Below, piece by piece: positions 1 through 8,422 of a DNA stretch of 32,355 nt (within the stretch, counting starts at the first letter, position 1; the number at the start of each line of letters is the position of its first letter). The stretch comes from Acaryochloris sp. CCMEE 5410 (GTDB lineage Bacteria; Cyanobacteriota; Cyanobacteriia; Thermosynechococcales; Thermosynechococcaceae), in assembly GCF_000238775.2 (NCBI RefSeq), contig NZ_AFEJ02000012.1, positions 1-32,355 on the forward strand, in the 5' to 3' direction. The notes beneath the pieces were generated by a model. The model did no database searches, was not told the DNA's origin, and saw only the letters and a program-made list of their open reading frames with translations. Made by a program: the position numbers and the translations under genes.

Positions 1-2637
1 TTTTTCAAAATTCGCGGGATTACTCCATACTTCACTTTGCTCAGGACCACCCGGCAGAGAGGTCCACTGCAACGGCGACAGCACCCGATCAGCTAAGGCA
101 AAGTCCCCTCTCTCAATCGCGGCCATCAAATCAACATTCTCTTCGGCCCCAATGATTTTGATCCACTCCACCGCAGCTTGAGCCGCAACCGCCCGGTCCC
201 TGGTCCAACCATCTATCCCTGTTCGTTGTAGAAGAGACTGCCTAGACTCTGGCGTGAACTGATAAATTCCATAAGCACCCGTCTGAGAATTGGGCTTCCA
301 ATTCGTCCCATCACTGCTTTCGCCAATTCTGATTCGGGCTAGATACTGTCTGAGATTATGATCAGGATCGGCGGGCGTTGCAGGCGTTGACGTGCCCTGA
401 CTTTGACCATTGCTAGCGGTAGGGCTGAAGGTAGCAGCCGCCTGATCCGTACCCACAAACCGCCAGTGCCAAGGCTCAAAGCTCACCCCTTGGCTATTGC
501 CCTCTGGGAATGACAACTCAAACCCATACTTGCCCGCATTGGCTTGCATCCAGGCATACTCAGATGTCCGTGCCCCAGACCGATCTAAGCTGGCATTCTG
601 GTTGTTGCCCACATCCACCGCTAGACCCGTGTGATGCTCACTATGACCGGGAGGAGCTGAGGTCAAAGCAACCACTTCTGGAGAAGCACTCGCCACCTTG
701 TTATCCCAAATCGACTGCTGAACAGCCACGGAACGGAAGCCCGAGACTACCTTGATATCTAATCCTTGGGACGCAGCATCTCTCCGCATCTGTTCAAAGG
801 CTTGGGCTGCTTCTGGAGCTAGGGTCTCCTGTACGCCATCGACAGAGGTCACGTTGACTAATTGACCCGTGGTTTCTGCATAGGCAAGATGACCATATTT
901 TGAATTGGTTGGAGAAACATCACTCTGACCCGTCGAAGCAATAATCTGATTGGGGTCGCAGTACACCTGACTGAGGCCCGCAGCCGTCAACGCTCGATTC
1001 CTAAACTTGGCAATCTCAGCAGGCAGGCTCCTTCGACTCGCCACTAGGAACAAGCCCCCTTCTTGAACAGTGAATGGTGTCGGAATCACAAGAAGTGAGG
1101 GTGCATTGCTCCCCAGGATCGGAATGGTGTAGCAGAATTGGATGGCAAGGGAAGCTTGGCAGTACTCGGTTATCGGATACTCCTTAATATCCCTCAAGAC
1201 AAACTTGGTGTAAGAATTAGGACCAAAGGGCTTAATGCCTGCTGGTTCCCAACCCCCATTGACAATCTTTGGTAAACCCTTACCCCCTTTGACACCCTGA
1301 CCATTCTTACCTTTCGAGTGTCCTGCAACCCACTGTTTACCCTCAACATCGTCATCCCCCGTCACTTGAGCTAGAGGAGAGCTGATAAACTTCCGCATCT
1401 CGAAGTGGGGGCAATTGTTTGCTCTCTGGTTTTTAGTCTGACCGAGGGTGCATTTAATGGGTCTGAATTTCTGGTCTTCCGTGCCACCGGACAAGGCATG
1501 TTGGACGGAGGGTTCCTCTGGCCCTTCCACACCGCTGTAGGCAATATCAAACCTCGCAAACACGTCACCCGCGAGAAAACTAAAGGCCAGATCAAAGGGC
1601 AGCTTGTTGACGGGAATGTCGGAGAGGCCAGGAACGGAGTTGATCAATTCATCCTCAGCACCGGGTATCTCTTCAATCGCCAGGTCCGCAATCTTAGGTA
1701 GGGTCTGCTCAATGGGCTGATTGACCAGATCGGGGACGGCACCCAAGGGCAAATTCTTTAGCTCAGGCACGGCCTTGATGACCTCCTTGACGGCTACATT
1801 CGTCCCTTTAGCGAGGAGATAGGCTTGTGCCCTTTTCCTGACTTGCTGCCAGTTGCCACTGATGGCATCACCGACAAGCGGGACAATCTGATTAACGGGC
1901 AGTTTCTTGAGGGTGGGGCCAATCTTCTTACCAATCCCCGCTAGCTGAATCTGCTCAGCCTTGGAGATGACCCCCTCCCAATTGCCCCGTGCTAAATCCT
2001 GAAGCGGAATCCCTTTAAAAGCAGGTATCTTGCTGAGTCTGGTTATCAGAACTTTCTCACCTGTGGACAGTGCCGCTTGCTGGAGCTGCTTACCTGCTTG
2101 AGACGGGTCATACAATACCCCTAGTGCAGCTTGAATGGCAGGAGCGGCATCATCAACGGTGATTTTCTGACCGTTATTGAGCTTCGTGTAGAGGTTATCG
2201 ACTTCATCAACCGTCAGGCCATAGACAAGGGGCACATCGCCAATGGGTACTCCCGCAATATCCGTACCCTGCCTCGCTGAAATATCTCGCAGGGTGAGCT
2301 TGGTGAAGGATGCCGTGACGGGATTCTGCTGCAAGTCTCCAAACTTGAGGATTTGGTCAGGAGTCGCCCCTTGAGGCCATGCCCGATCAATCTGGTAAGG
2401 AAGCTGCACCCCATTGGGTAAAGGTGGAATCTCGACATAGCCAGCTTGCTCGGCGGTGGTGAGTTGTCGGAACGTCGGGGACGGTCCAGGGTCTGGGTCA
2501 TAGTAGAGGCCCGGTAAGTTGACGGGGGTATCTGGGCTGAGGGCTGCCGTCTGTTGCTGCTGTTGAGCGAGGACGGGGGCTATCTGCGTCACAGTGGGCA
2601 GACTAGCCAGGAAAAAGGCAAGTAATTTCTGTTTCAT
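1..2637 (-). CDS. VirB1-like bifunctional peptidoglycan hydrolase (M15 peptidase + lytic transglycosylase), partial
   Basis: An open frame of 879 codons runs from ATG 2637 off the left edge without a stop. Residues 1-24 look like a signal peptide (MKQK, hydrophobic core, VLAQ), followed by a Gln-rich linker. Residues of about 60-600 match nothing I recognise. A VanY/M15 D-Ala-D-Ala carboxypeptidase domain follows: SGFRS near 632, SEHHTGLAVDVG at 666-677 (zinc His and Asp), EPWHWRF at 721-727. A lysozyme/SLT-like domain starts near 770: IGESSDG with candidate catalytic Glu773, then GAYGIYQFTPES. The family roles are cleavage of peptide crosslinks and glycan strands. As the last visible gene of a VirB-ordered operon it probably opens the wall for the secretion channel. 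No Shine-Dalgarno is obvious. Domain calls are strong; the T4SS role is inference. Confidence 0.85.
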   Translation of the reverse strand, partial: MKQKLLAFFLASLPTVTQIAPVLAQQQQQTAALSPDTPVNLPGLYYDPDPGPSPTFRQLTTAEQAGYVEIPPLPNGVQLPYQIDRAWPQGATPDQILKFGDLQQNPVTASFTKLTLRDISARQGTDIAGVPIGDVPLVYGLTVDEVDNLYTKLNNGQKITVDDAAPAIQAALGVLYDPSQAGKQLQQAALSTGEKVLITRLSKIPAFKGIPLQDLARGNWEGVISKAEQIQLAGIGKKIGPTLKKLPVNQIVPLVGDAISGNWQQVRKRAQAYLLAKGTNVAVKEVIKAVPELKNLPLGAVPDLVNQPIEQTLPKIADLAIEEIPGAEDELINSVPGLSDIPVNKLPFDLAFSFLAGDVFARFDIAYSGVEGPEEPSVQHALSGGTEDQKFRPIKCTLGQTKNQRANNCPHFEMRKFISSPLAQVTGDDDVEGKQWVAGHSKGKNGQGVKGGKGLPKIVNGGWEPAGIKPFGPNSYTKFVLRDIKEYPITEYCQASLAIQFCYTIPILGSNAPSLLVIPTPFTVQEGGLFLVASRRSLPAEIAKFRNRALTAAGLSQVYCDPNQIIASTGQSDVSPTNSKYGHLAYAETTGQLVNVTSVDGVQETLAPEAAQAFEQMRRDAASQGLDIKVVSGFRSVAVQQSIWDNKVASASPEVVALTSAPPGHSEHHTGLAVDVGNNQNASLDRSGARTSEYAWMQANAGKYGFELSFPEGNSQGVSFEPWHWRFVGTDQAAATFSPTASNGQSQGTSTPATPADPDHNLRQYLARIRIGESSDGTNWKPNSQTGAYGIYQFTPESRQSLLQRTGIDGWTRDRAVAAQAAVEWIKIIGAEENVDLMAAIERGDFALADRVLSPLQWTSLPGGPEQSEVWSNPANFEK

Positions 2638-2773
2638 AAGGGGAATGCTGTGGTGCGATAAATGAATGTACCGCTCAAGGAAAACGGCCCCATCTGGAGC
2701 CGCTATCTGTCCATCCCAGAAGGGAAAAACTAAAAATGATTGATTGACGATCTACAGCTCAACAAATTGAGGT
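2638..2773. other. Short intergenic gap, no clear signal
   Basis: This is the longest non-coding gap inside the transfer cluster after the small membrane peptide. I looked for a terminator hairpin and for -35/-10 boxes reading leftwards into the hydrolase gene and found nothing convincing. Confidence 0.4.
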
Positions 2774-2914
2774 TCACTGATCACCTCCTGAGCCATTTCC
2801 AGAGTCCTTGAGCAGCAAAATCCAGGCGATAATCCCCAAAATCCAACCGATAGGACCTGCAAGGAACAGGAAGGGCGTCAGGACGATCAGGAGGATGACA
2901 AGACAACCTTTCAT
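2774..2914 (-). CDS. 46-aa membrane peptide in T4SS operon
   Basis: This small frame begins MKGCLVILL and ends GGDQ. Its start overlaps the stop of the upstream gene as TGATG (TGA 2916-2914, ATG 2914-2912), the classic arrangement for translational coupling. Nearly all of residues 4-38 are hydrophobic, with a Gly-Pro kink, so it is one long or two short membrane segments. Cys4 follows the start closely, but there is no proper lipobox, so I do not call it a VirB7 lipoprotein. Its position after the VirB10-like genes and the coupled start make it very likely real. Function unknown. Confidence 0.7.
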   Translation of the reverse strand: MKGCLVILLIVLTPFLFLAGPIGWILGIIAWILLLKDSGNGSGGDQ

Positions 2915-3306
2915 CAGACACCCTCCACGAAGTAAATTTCCACTTCCTTATCAAAGTGATAGAGGCCATTTCGAGAACCACTAGAGCGATTGGGGGCAAA
3001 GCTATTCACGAGGGACGAAGCTCTATCACCCACACTGCTAGAGCGAAGCTGGTCAATGCCGACGTTCAGGCCCGCCCTAAGCAGCTTGTTGCCAAAGCCT
3101 TCTCCTTGGCCTTTGAGCTTGGCTTGCAGATAGGGAGATTGCTTATATTGAACGACTGCAACAGGCGTCTTTCTGGCTTCGGGTGATTCATCCGTCAGAT
3201 TGACATGCTCAATGGGCTGCTGATTGACTTCCACCACTTGCATACTCAAAAAGTCGCCCTCTGCACTGGTCACCTCAGCAATGACTTTTGAGCCTTTCTT
3301 CGCCAT
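2914..3306 (-). CDS. C-terminal half of a VirB10/TrbI-like protein
   Basis: 130 aa. The start KKGSKVIAEV resembles the VirB10 'PkGtrliGe' strand, and the end EVEIYFVEGV resembles the final VirB10 strand. The middle contains a Gln/Gly-rich stretch near residues 65-90. The preceding gene ends with TAA at 3315-3313. Only two codons (GGG GCA) separate that stop from this ATG, and both genes lie in the same frame. The two products therefore look like one VirB10-like protein cut by a single stop codon. AAGGGG overlaps the stop and sits 2 nt from the ATG, so reinitiation is possible though the spacing is short. In the family this domain forms the outer-membrane-proximal channel ring with VirB9. Confidence 0.65.
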   Translation of the reverse strand: MAKKGSKVIAEVTSAEGDFLSMQVVEVNQQPIEHVNLTDESPEARKTPVAVVQYKQSPYLQAKLKGQGEGFGNKLLRAGLNVGIDQLRSSSVGDRASSLVNSFAPNRSSGSRNGLYHFDKEVEIYFVEGV

Positions 3307-3312
3307 TGCCCC

Positions 3313-4362
3313 TTAGTCTTCACTCAGGGTCAACAGATACCGTTGACCGATGATCGCGTCACTGTTCTGGGGTATCCAGGTAATCGGATTGTCGAGCTTC
3401 GCCTTGGCGGTCGTACCAGGGGAAATCAGTCCTTTACCGAGGGGGCTACTGCTAGCGGGGTAGAGGGCAGTGGGTGCATCGGACTGCACCTGATTATCCT
3501 CTAGCAAATCCCCAGTCAAAGACGCCACCAGTATTCCCTGGGGTGGAGGGGCTTTAGCAATCGGTTTTGTAGAGATCGGTTTACGGACGGGGTGTGAAGT
3601 GGATACCTTGATGGGACGAATGGGCTTGGGTTGGATGGGCCGAGCAGGCTGCACGGGCTTCGGAGCAAAGGCCGACTGCTGGGCAAGGCTGAAGTTAGCA
3701 GCAGGCTTGGGGGTTGGGGTGACGGGTCGGGGGGCTGGGGGTCTAGCGGCAACCGCAGGCTTGGGTGCGGGTCTATTGCGATAAACGATCCGAGGGCGAG
3801 ATGGGGGTACAGACCGACGTACCTGGATGGGTCGGGTAACCCGATGGGCTGTACTGGGCGGTCTGCGGTTAGACTGGGCTGGCTTTGTCTTCGGCACCAC
3901 TATCGGCTTCTGGGGAACCGCCGTGAGCTTGTTCTGGCCCGGAGCATCCGTCACATTCCCCGTTTCATACTTCTGCTTTAGCTCAGAAATTTGGACGGCT
4001 TGGCTCTTGATAATGGCATCCTTATCATCCTCTGGCATCCCAATCGTGGGCTGGGGCTTGGTGGCTACCGCTGGCTTGGGAGAATCACTGTTTCCCGATG
4101 TCACGGCTTGAACCACCGCCAGAATCAGAAAGATACTCCCTCCAATCACTCCAATCTGGATGGGTAGCCGTCGCCTGGTCTTGGTCGGTGTCTGGGTATC
4201 AAACTCATGGGTCAGTTCCGGTAAATGGAAGTCTTGCAGGGTCGCGGGTACAGGTTCTTGTGGTTGCACCTGTGCTGGGTCTGGCTTGGCGTTGACACTC
4301 GCTTTGGGCTTAGTCTTGTTAATCGCAGCTAGGGCTTCTTTTTTGGTCTTGATATTAGACAT
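3313..4362 (-). CDS. virB10: VirB10/TrbI-like inner-membrane to periplasm scaffold, N-terminal part
   Basis: 349 aa. The layout is that of VirB10: a cytoplasmic Lys/Pro-rich head (1-64), an arginine stop (TRRR), one membrane span at 66-87, a short coiled segment near 108-130, and a very Pro-rich periplasmic linker to about 290. The beginning of a beta domain follows (PLGKGLISPGTTAKAKL then ITWIPQNSDAIIGQRY). VirB10 normally carries about 150 further residues of beta-barrel; here they lie in the next frame-matched gene after an in-frame TAA. The ATG lies 2 nt after the TAG of the VirB8-like gene. VirB10 links inner-membrane energy to the outer-membrane core. Family call from architecture and order; sequence similarity is modest. 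Confidence 0.75.
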   Translation of the reverse strand: MSNIKTKKEALAAINKTKPKASVNAKPDPAQVQPQEPVPATLQDFHLPELTHEFDTQTPTKTRRRLPIQIGVIGGSIFLILAVVQAVTSGNSDSPKPAVATKPQPTIGMPEDDKDAIIKSQAVQISELKQKYETGNVTDAPGQNKLTAVPQKPIVVPKTKPAQSNRRPPSTAHRVTRPIQVRRSVPPSRPRIVYRNRPAPKPAVAARPPAPRPVTPTPKPAANFSLAQQSAFAPKPVQPARPIQPKPIRPIKVSTSHPVRKPISTKPIAKAPPPQGILVASLTGDLLEDNQVQSDAPTALYPASSSPLGKGLISPGTTAKAKLDNPITWIPQNSDAIIGQRYLLTLSED

Positions 4363-4364
4363 GA

Positions 4365-5084
4365 CTAAAAATCCTCCATTGATGTAATCATCAGGCCGTG
4401 ACGCTGGTACTTGGTGATCAGGTGGTTGAGTTGGCTATAGGAGTCCCCAAACAGTCGCTGGGCTTCCCCTTCCGTGGGAATCACCGCCTCAACCACGAGC
4501 TTTTTATTCAATTTCTCCGGGAAGGATTTACCGTCCTTAGACCGATGGGTACGGATGGAAATCACATGGATCTGCCACTGACCCGGTTTGATCTGGGTGA
4601 GATGGATGTCCGTATCCCGCTTAATCTCAACAACGCTCTGCCATTGACCCGACAGGTATTCTTGAATCGGTTGCTGAGCTTTCTCATATTTCTGATGCTC
4701 AATCTCTAGCCAGCCATCCCGGAGCAGGGGGTCGATGGACTGGGCTACGGCAAACAGCTCCCCTGGATAAATGTGGTCGTTATGCTTCTTGGGAGGACTG
4801 CCCCCATTCCAGGTCCAGCCCACTTTGACGAGTTCATAGGCATAGGTTCTCAGGAGTTCTTCCTCCCGGTGTAAGGGGTCCACTTTCTGGGCCTGGACCG
4901 TCTCATCGTCCTGGGTCTGAACGTAGATGGTGGATTGGTCTGATGCGAGTTGGGCACTGCGGGAGCTGGACAAGAAAGCTCCACAGCTTGAAAAGAAGTT
5001 GAGGGTGAACACCCCCAAAATCGCATACAGCACATAGGGGCGTTGCTTCTTGTGGGTGTCGGTCGGATCTTGGAGTTTTAGCAT
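4365..5084 (-). CDS. VirB8/TraE-like bitopic T4SS assembly protein
   Basis: 239 aa. A short basic cytoplasmic head (residues 1-16) precedes one membrane span at about 17-38, and the rest is predicted periplasmic. The extracytoplasmic part carries FAVAQSIDPLLRDGW and a TYAYELVKVGWTWNG segment compatible with a VirB8/TraE NTF2-like fold. Downstream strands (QWQIHVISIRTHR, KLVVEAVIPT) also fit. No enzyme motif is visible. It sits between the VirB6-like and VirB10-like genes, exactly where VirB8 lies in VirB operons, and ends 2 nt before the VirB10-like start. VirB8 nucleates assembly of the inner-membrane complex. The call depends on topology and gene order more than on residue identity. Confidence 0.6.
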   Translation of the reverse strand: MLKLQDPTDTHKKQRPYVLYAILGVFTLNFFSSCGAFLSSSRSAQLASDQSTIYVQTQDDETVQAQKVDPLHREEELLRTYAYELVKVGWTWNGGSPPKKHNDHIYPGELFAVAQSIDPLLRDGWLEIEHQKYEKAQQPIQEYLSGQWQSVVEIKRDTDIHLTQIKPGQWQIHVISIRTHRSKDGKSFPEKLNKKLVVEAVIPTEGEAQRLFGDSYSQLNHLITKYQRHGLMITSMEDF

Positions 5085-5113
5085 GGGTCTTGCAATTGGG
5101 AATGAGGGGGCTG

Positions 5114-5620
5114 TTATCGATTTCTCAAAGCTCTGGATGTGACGGCTGAACTCGCGGATAAGGCAGCGGAAGACACAACGGTCACTGCTGCTCCCACGGT
5201 GGTCACCACCGCTCCCGTATAGACCCCTGATGCAGCCAACGCCCCCACCGTCACCGCAGCCGTGGCGACCGCAGGGGCGATATAGCCTAAGAAGGTGGCA
5301 AAGGCTTCTCCCTGGTCTGAGATGGGATTATCCGTTAGATAGATCGCTCCAAATCCAATCACGAAGATGTAGGCGAATCGCACAAGGGCAATAATGACCA
5401 GGGCTTTCAGGTACTGCAAAACTGCCCACTTATGACCCGCAATCGGCAGGGTGGAATAGATGATCATGATCGGGGCTAAGATCCCTGACAGAATCAAGGC
5501 CAGTTCTTGGCCGGAGACAAACCAGTATTGGATCTGGAGGGGACCTTCGATAGAAGCGGTCCGTACCGCATTCTCTTTAACCACGTTGAAGCCATGTATG
5601 GCGTCATCGATGGGGTTCAA
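5114..5620 (-). CDS. VirB6/TrbL-like polytopic membrane protein, C-terminal part
   Basis: 168 aa from a TTG start at 5620 with no Shine-Dalgarno. It has membrane segments near 38-58, 70-95, 107-130 and 133-153, then an Ala/Ser/Val-rich tail. The open frame extends upstream without a start codon (reading ADLGRISAAIFNT before the TTG) into the end of the previous gene, which lies one frame away. Joined, the two parts read smoothly as a single protein of about 460 aa with seven or so spans, typical of VirB6, the inner-membrane channel subunit. I therefore think the TTG is a default start on a fragment, not a natural one. Confidence 0.6.
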   Translation of the reverse strand: MNPIDDAIHGFNVVKENAVRTASIEGPLQIQYWFVSGQELALILSGILAPIMIIYSTLPIAGHKWAVLQYLKALVIIALVRFAYIFVIGFGAIYLTDNPISDQGEAFATFLGYIAPAVATAAVTVGALAASGVYTGAVVTTVGAAVTVVSSAALSASSAVTSRALRNR

Positions 5621-5649
5621 GGTGTTAAATATCGCGGCACTAATGCGGC

Positions 5650-6495
5650 CTAGATCGGCTTGAATCCCTTCTTACGACTCTCAATCACTTCCAGAGCCGT
5701 CTCACAGCTCGGGCAGTCTTCTGATGGCAGCCTCATCCCGTTCCAGCTTTGGGCCAACAACTCCAAGCAGCGCACGGCGGTTTGCACTTTCGGGGTTTGA
5801 ACCTGGTCTAGCCCTTTACCGGAAGCAGCGGCTGCGGGGTCTCTGAGGGTGATCGCTGGCAGACGAGAACAGCTTGCAGACTGACGGTTATATTCGGCTA
5901 TCGCTGAGGACGCATGAATCTTATCCTTGAGAGCATCCCGGACCACTAGCCCCGCCCATTGGGAATCGAGGATCAGTTCGCTCCCTCGATTCGCCACCTC
6001 CCGAAAACTCCAGGCAACGGCTTTCGCCCCCCAGCCATAGTTGAGGGTAAAGGCGAGGAGTAAGACGATGGGGACGATCTGCTGCAAGACAATCCGATGG
6101 GTCTCCCCACTCAAAAAGCTCATCCCCGCTCTCGCCATGAGCACGAGGCAGGCCACGAGCAAAAAAGGCAGCAGGATGCTAAACATCGCCTTGTTATTGA
6201 CAGTCGTCCGGGGGTTATCTCCAAGGATGTCCTCCCATAAGGCATCCCACCATTGGGAGGTCTCAAACATGCGGATCTTGGACTGCCGCAGCAGGTCTAC
6301 ACCCACGGAAGGGTCGAGGTCCTCATTAATGGCATGGGCTGACACTTCACCCAAAGCGATAAACAGTAGGGTGAGACCGATGACGGACACTATCGTTCTA
6401 GGGAGCGGCCTCTGAATATAAGCCAGGAATGTAGAGGTAGTTGAAGCTAAGCTGCTCCCGCAGAGCACGCTGGTCTTGGGCACGGTGTCGTTCAT
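5650..6495 (-). CDS. VirB6/TrbL-like polytopic membrane protein, N-terminal part
   Basis: 281 aa with spans near 34-50, 104-121 and 136-153, and a Trp-rich loop (QWWDALWEDILG) between spans one and two. ATG 6495 has TGGAG about 10 nt upstream but lies 98 nt inside the preceding gene; a GTG at 6390, just after that gene's stop, is an alternative without a ribosome site. The product ends ESRKKGFKPI, where the reading frame jumps by one base into the downstream membrane-rich frame (see the next gene), probably near 5665-5680. Order between VirB5-like and VirB8-like genes supports VirB6. Start uncertain. Confidence 0.6.
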   Translation of the reverse strand: MNDTVPKTSVLCGSSLASTTSTFLAYIQRPLPRTIVSVIGLTLLFIALGEVSAHAINEDLDPSVGVDLLRQSKIRMFETSQWWDALWEDILGDNPRTTVNNKAMFSILLPFLLVACLVLMARAGMSFLSGETHRIVLQQIVPIVLLLAFTLNYGWGAKAVAWSFREVANRGSELILDSQWAGLVVRDALKDKIHASSAIAEYNRQSASCSRLPAITLRDPAAAASGKGLDQVQTPKVQTAVRCLELLAQSWNGMRLPSEDCPSCETALEVIESRKKGFKPI

Positions 6496-7549
6496 CTTTG
6501 TATAGCTCCAGTTCAGCTCGGATTTGTTCTTGGAGAGTGAGTTCTGAGGCGCTTAAGTGCAGCCCCATCGTGCGCTGCTGATGGGCAAGGGCAGAGCCAA
6601 CCACGAGGGCATCTGAGGACTTCTTCTGCTCCTCCTGACCCGATACGACGTTGCTAAGCAAGCCCCCATTAATGGCAGTCCCTCGCGCCATCTTGGTGTT
6701 CTGAACCGTGAGGGATTTGAGGACGGCTTGGGAGGATTTGAGGGTTTGGGCTTTCTGGCCCGTCTCCCCAACAGAGGTGGCAATCTCAGCCCCCGCTGTG
6801 GCTTGCTCTTTGCTAGCGGCACTGAGCTGCACGAGGGCTTGAGTGGACTCAATGGTGTTGACCACAGACTGCTGCACCTGCTCCCCCTGCTGCTTAATCA
6901 GGGCTTGACCATCCTCAGAGAAGACGAGCTGCGTCATCAGTTGGGGGAGTAAGGCTTTACGAGCCTCGTTGTTGCGGGCTTGGGTATACACCTGAAAGGG
7001 GTCTTGGGGATCCGAATAAATGGGGTCCTCAGATCCACTACCTCCTTGCTGGCTCCCGCTGGTGCCATTCGTGCCCAACTTGTCGTACTCAGAGAGGACG
7101 GTAGAGATGGACCCGCTTAGGATCCGCTTCAGGGAGAAGTTATCAATGGCGTCATAAATGGCTCGGCCTACCTTGTAGGCATCAAGCGCTTTCTGTCCAT
7201 ATTCATAAGCTTTAAGTAGCTTGCGTTGGGTCTCATTGATGGTCCTGGCCTGTCCCGGTTTCTGTTTAGGTCCAAGGACATTAAAGACCGTGCCAAGGAG
7301 ACCACTCGGAAGCTGAGCCGTGGGTACTTCCGTATAGGTGGACGTATCTAGAGGATTATCCTTGGCTATCGTCACATCCCCCGTGGGAATGGGCACATCA
7401 GGGAAGGTGGTGGGTGTGGTGGTAGTGGGGAGGGTGATATCGTCGCTAATCACCGGATCATCGTAGGACACCTGAGCATAGGCAGGAACGGTGATGACGG
7501 TGGCCTGTACCGATAGGATAACGATGGCTAAAAGGCGTTTACGCTGCAT
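6398..7549 (-). CDS. Secreted VirB5/TrbJ-like protein
   Basis: 383 aa from ATG 7549, chosen because it gives a proper signal peptide (MQRKRLL, hydrophobic core, VPAYAQ) where the longer in-frame start does not. The mature part has a Thr/Pro-rich linker, then helices rich in Ala, Gln and Leu (about 105-160 and 200-383) with coiled-coil character. This is typical of VirB5/TrbJ pilus-tip or periplasmic helper proteins. The start overlaps the end of the VirB4-like gene by 11 nt, indicating coupling. The C-terminal end overlaps the presumed VirB6 start. No catalytic motif. Assignment is by position, export signal and helical composition. Confidence 0.6.
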   Translation of the reverse strand: MQRKRLLAIVILSVQATVITVPAYAQVSYDDPVISDDITLPTTTTPTTFPDVPIPTGDVTIAKDNPLDTSTYTEVPTAQLPSGLLGTVFNVLGPKQKPGQARTINETQRKLLKAYEYGQKALDAYKVGRAIYDAIDNFSLKRILSGSISTVLSEYDKLGTNGTSGSQQGGSGSEDPIYSDPQDPFQVYTQARNNEARKALLPQLMTQLVFSEDGQALIKQQGEQVQQSVVNTIESTQALVQLSAASKEQATAGAEIATSVGETGQKAQTLKSSQAVLKSLTVQNTKMARGTAINGGLLSNVVSGQEEQKKSSDALVVGSALAHQQRTMGLHLSASELTLQEQIRAELELYKDERHRAQDQRALREQLSFNYLYIPGLYSEAAP

Positions 7550-8369
7550 GGTCTTCCACTCCAATGGTCTCAACTTCAATCCCTTGTTTGTTGGCCTGGG
7601 AGAGCCGATCACCAAAGTCCACTAATCCCGCAACGGGGTCATCAGGATAGCGAGACATCACCCGGTTGCGGGCTTTGGTTTGCTCTCCTTGGTTCGCACC
7701 GACCCCCAAGGTGAAGTTACTGGGGTTATGGGTGACAATCAGTTGCCGGGAGTCTCGCTGCCAGCACCAGTGGGACTGCTGAAGGGACTTGGAGGCTTTG
7801 AAGGATTCATGCTCAAATTTCTCAAGGATCTCGGACTGGAACCCAAATTCTGAGACCAACTGCTCACGGGCATACTTGTTGACGTGGCTGACAAACTTAT
7901 TCTGGAGGTTGGAGACAACCTTGGACGAACAGCTTGAATTCAGCAGGGTTTCTACCTCTGTCATCCCGATAAGGATGTTGCACTGCCACTTGCGGCCTGA
8001 GTTGGCGAGAGACCCCACCATCTCGGCAAAGATGGGACGGGTCAGTAGTTCCGAGCCTTCATCCACGGGTAATAGGGTGCGTTTGCCATTCATGGCTTTG
8101 CGAATTAGCAGATCAAACCCCGCCACCCCATACACGAGGGAGTCACTATCGTTATCCACGTTGGTTAATCCCAAGATTAGGGCATCCACGTTGGCGTCAA
8201 AGGAGCTGATGCCATTGATGGAATCGCCTAATGCCGTGGGGATGACGCCCTCCAGGAGCAGCTGCAGGTTCTCAAAGGTGCGCTGTAAGTCTGGGCCACA
8301 GTCATTGTCTTGGATATACTGCTTGAGCCAACCTTTGGCAAAAGCAACGAACTCCTCATAAATGGGCAT
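7539..8369 (-). CDS. virB4: VirB4-like ATPase, C-terminal fragment (Walker B)
   Basis: 276 aa that continue the VirB4-like ATPase. Residues 96-104 (GKRTLLPVDE) contain Walker B with Asp103-Glu104. SGRKWQCNILIGMTEVETLL follows, matching the VirB4 segment after Walker B, where RK and a sensor residue occur. The frame is open upstream of the ATG (reading SCFDAFHQANLERYTKAS and EEAAQ before Met), so the Met is internal to the original protein. The preceding fragment lies one base away; the break is near 8450-8470. The C-terminal end overlaps the VirB5-like start by 11 nt. VirB4 supplies energy for pilus and channel assembly. Confidence 0.75.
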   Translation of the reverse strand: MPIYEEFVAFAKGWLKQYIQDNDCGPDLQRTFENLQLLLEGVIPTALGDSINGISSFDANVDALILGLTNVDNDSDSLVYGVAGFDLLIRKAMNGKRTLLPVDEGSELLTRPIFAEMVGSLANSGRKWQCNILIGMTEVETLLNSSCSSKVVSNLQNKFVSHVNKYAREQLVSEFGFQSEILEKFEHESFKASKSLQQSHWCWQRDSRQLIVTHNPSNFTLGVGANQGEQTKARNRVMSRYPDDPVAGLVDFGDRLSQANKQGIEVETIGVEDHAA

Positions 8370-8422
8370 CTGTGCCGCTTCTTCGGAACCAAAGGGAGCT
8401 ATAGAAGCTTTCGTATAGCGCT

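Noticed and set aside
510-1701. Short frames at 510-755 (+), 1371-1595 (-) and 1405-1701 (+)
   Set aside because: All lie inside the 879-codon hydrolase frame on the minus strand and have shadow-like composition.
2774-2914. VirB7 lipoprotein
   Set aside because: Cys lies at residue 4 without a preceding signal peptide or lipobox.
3516-4387. Several Gly/Trp- or Pro/Leu-rich frames over the VirB10-like gene
   Set aside because: They are other-frame images of its Pro-rich linker, with no ribosome sites or domains.
5660-5690. Programmed -1 frameshift in the VirB6-like gene
   Set aside because: No clear slippery heptamer or downstream structure, and the same direction of shift occurs throughout the window, so an indel is the simpler reading.
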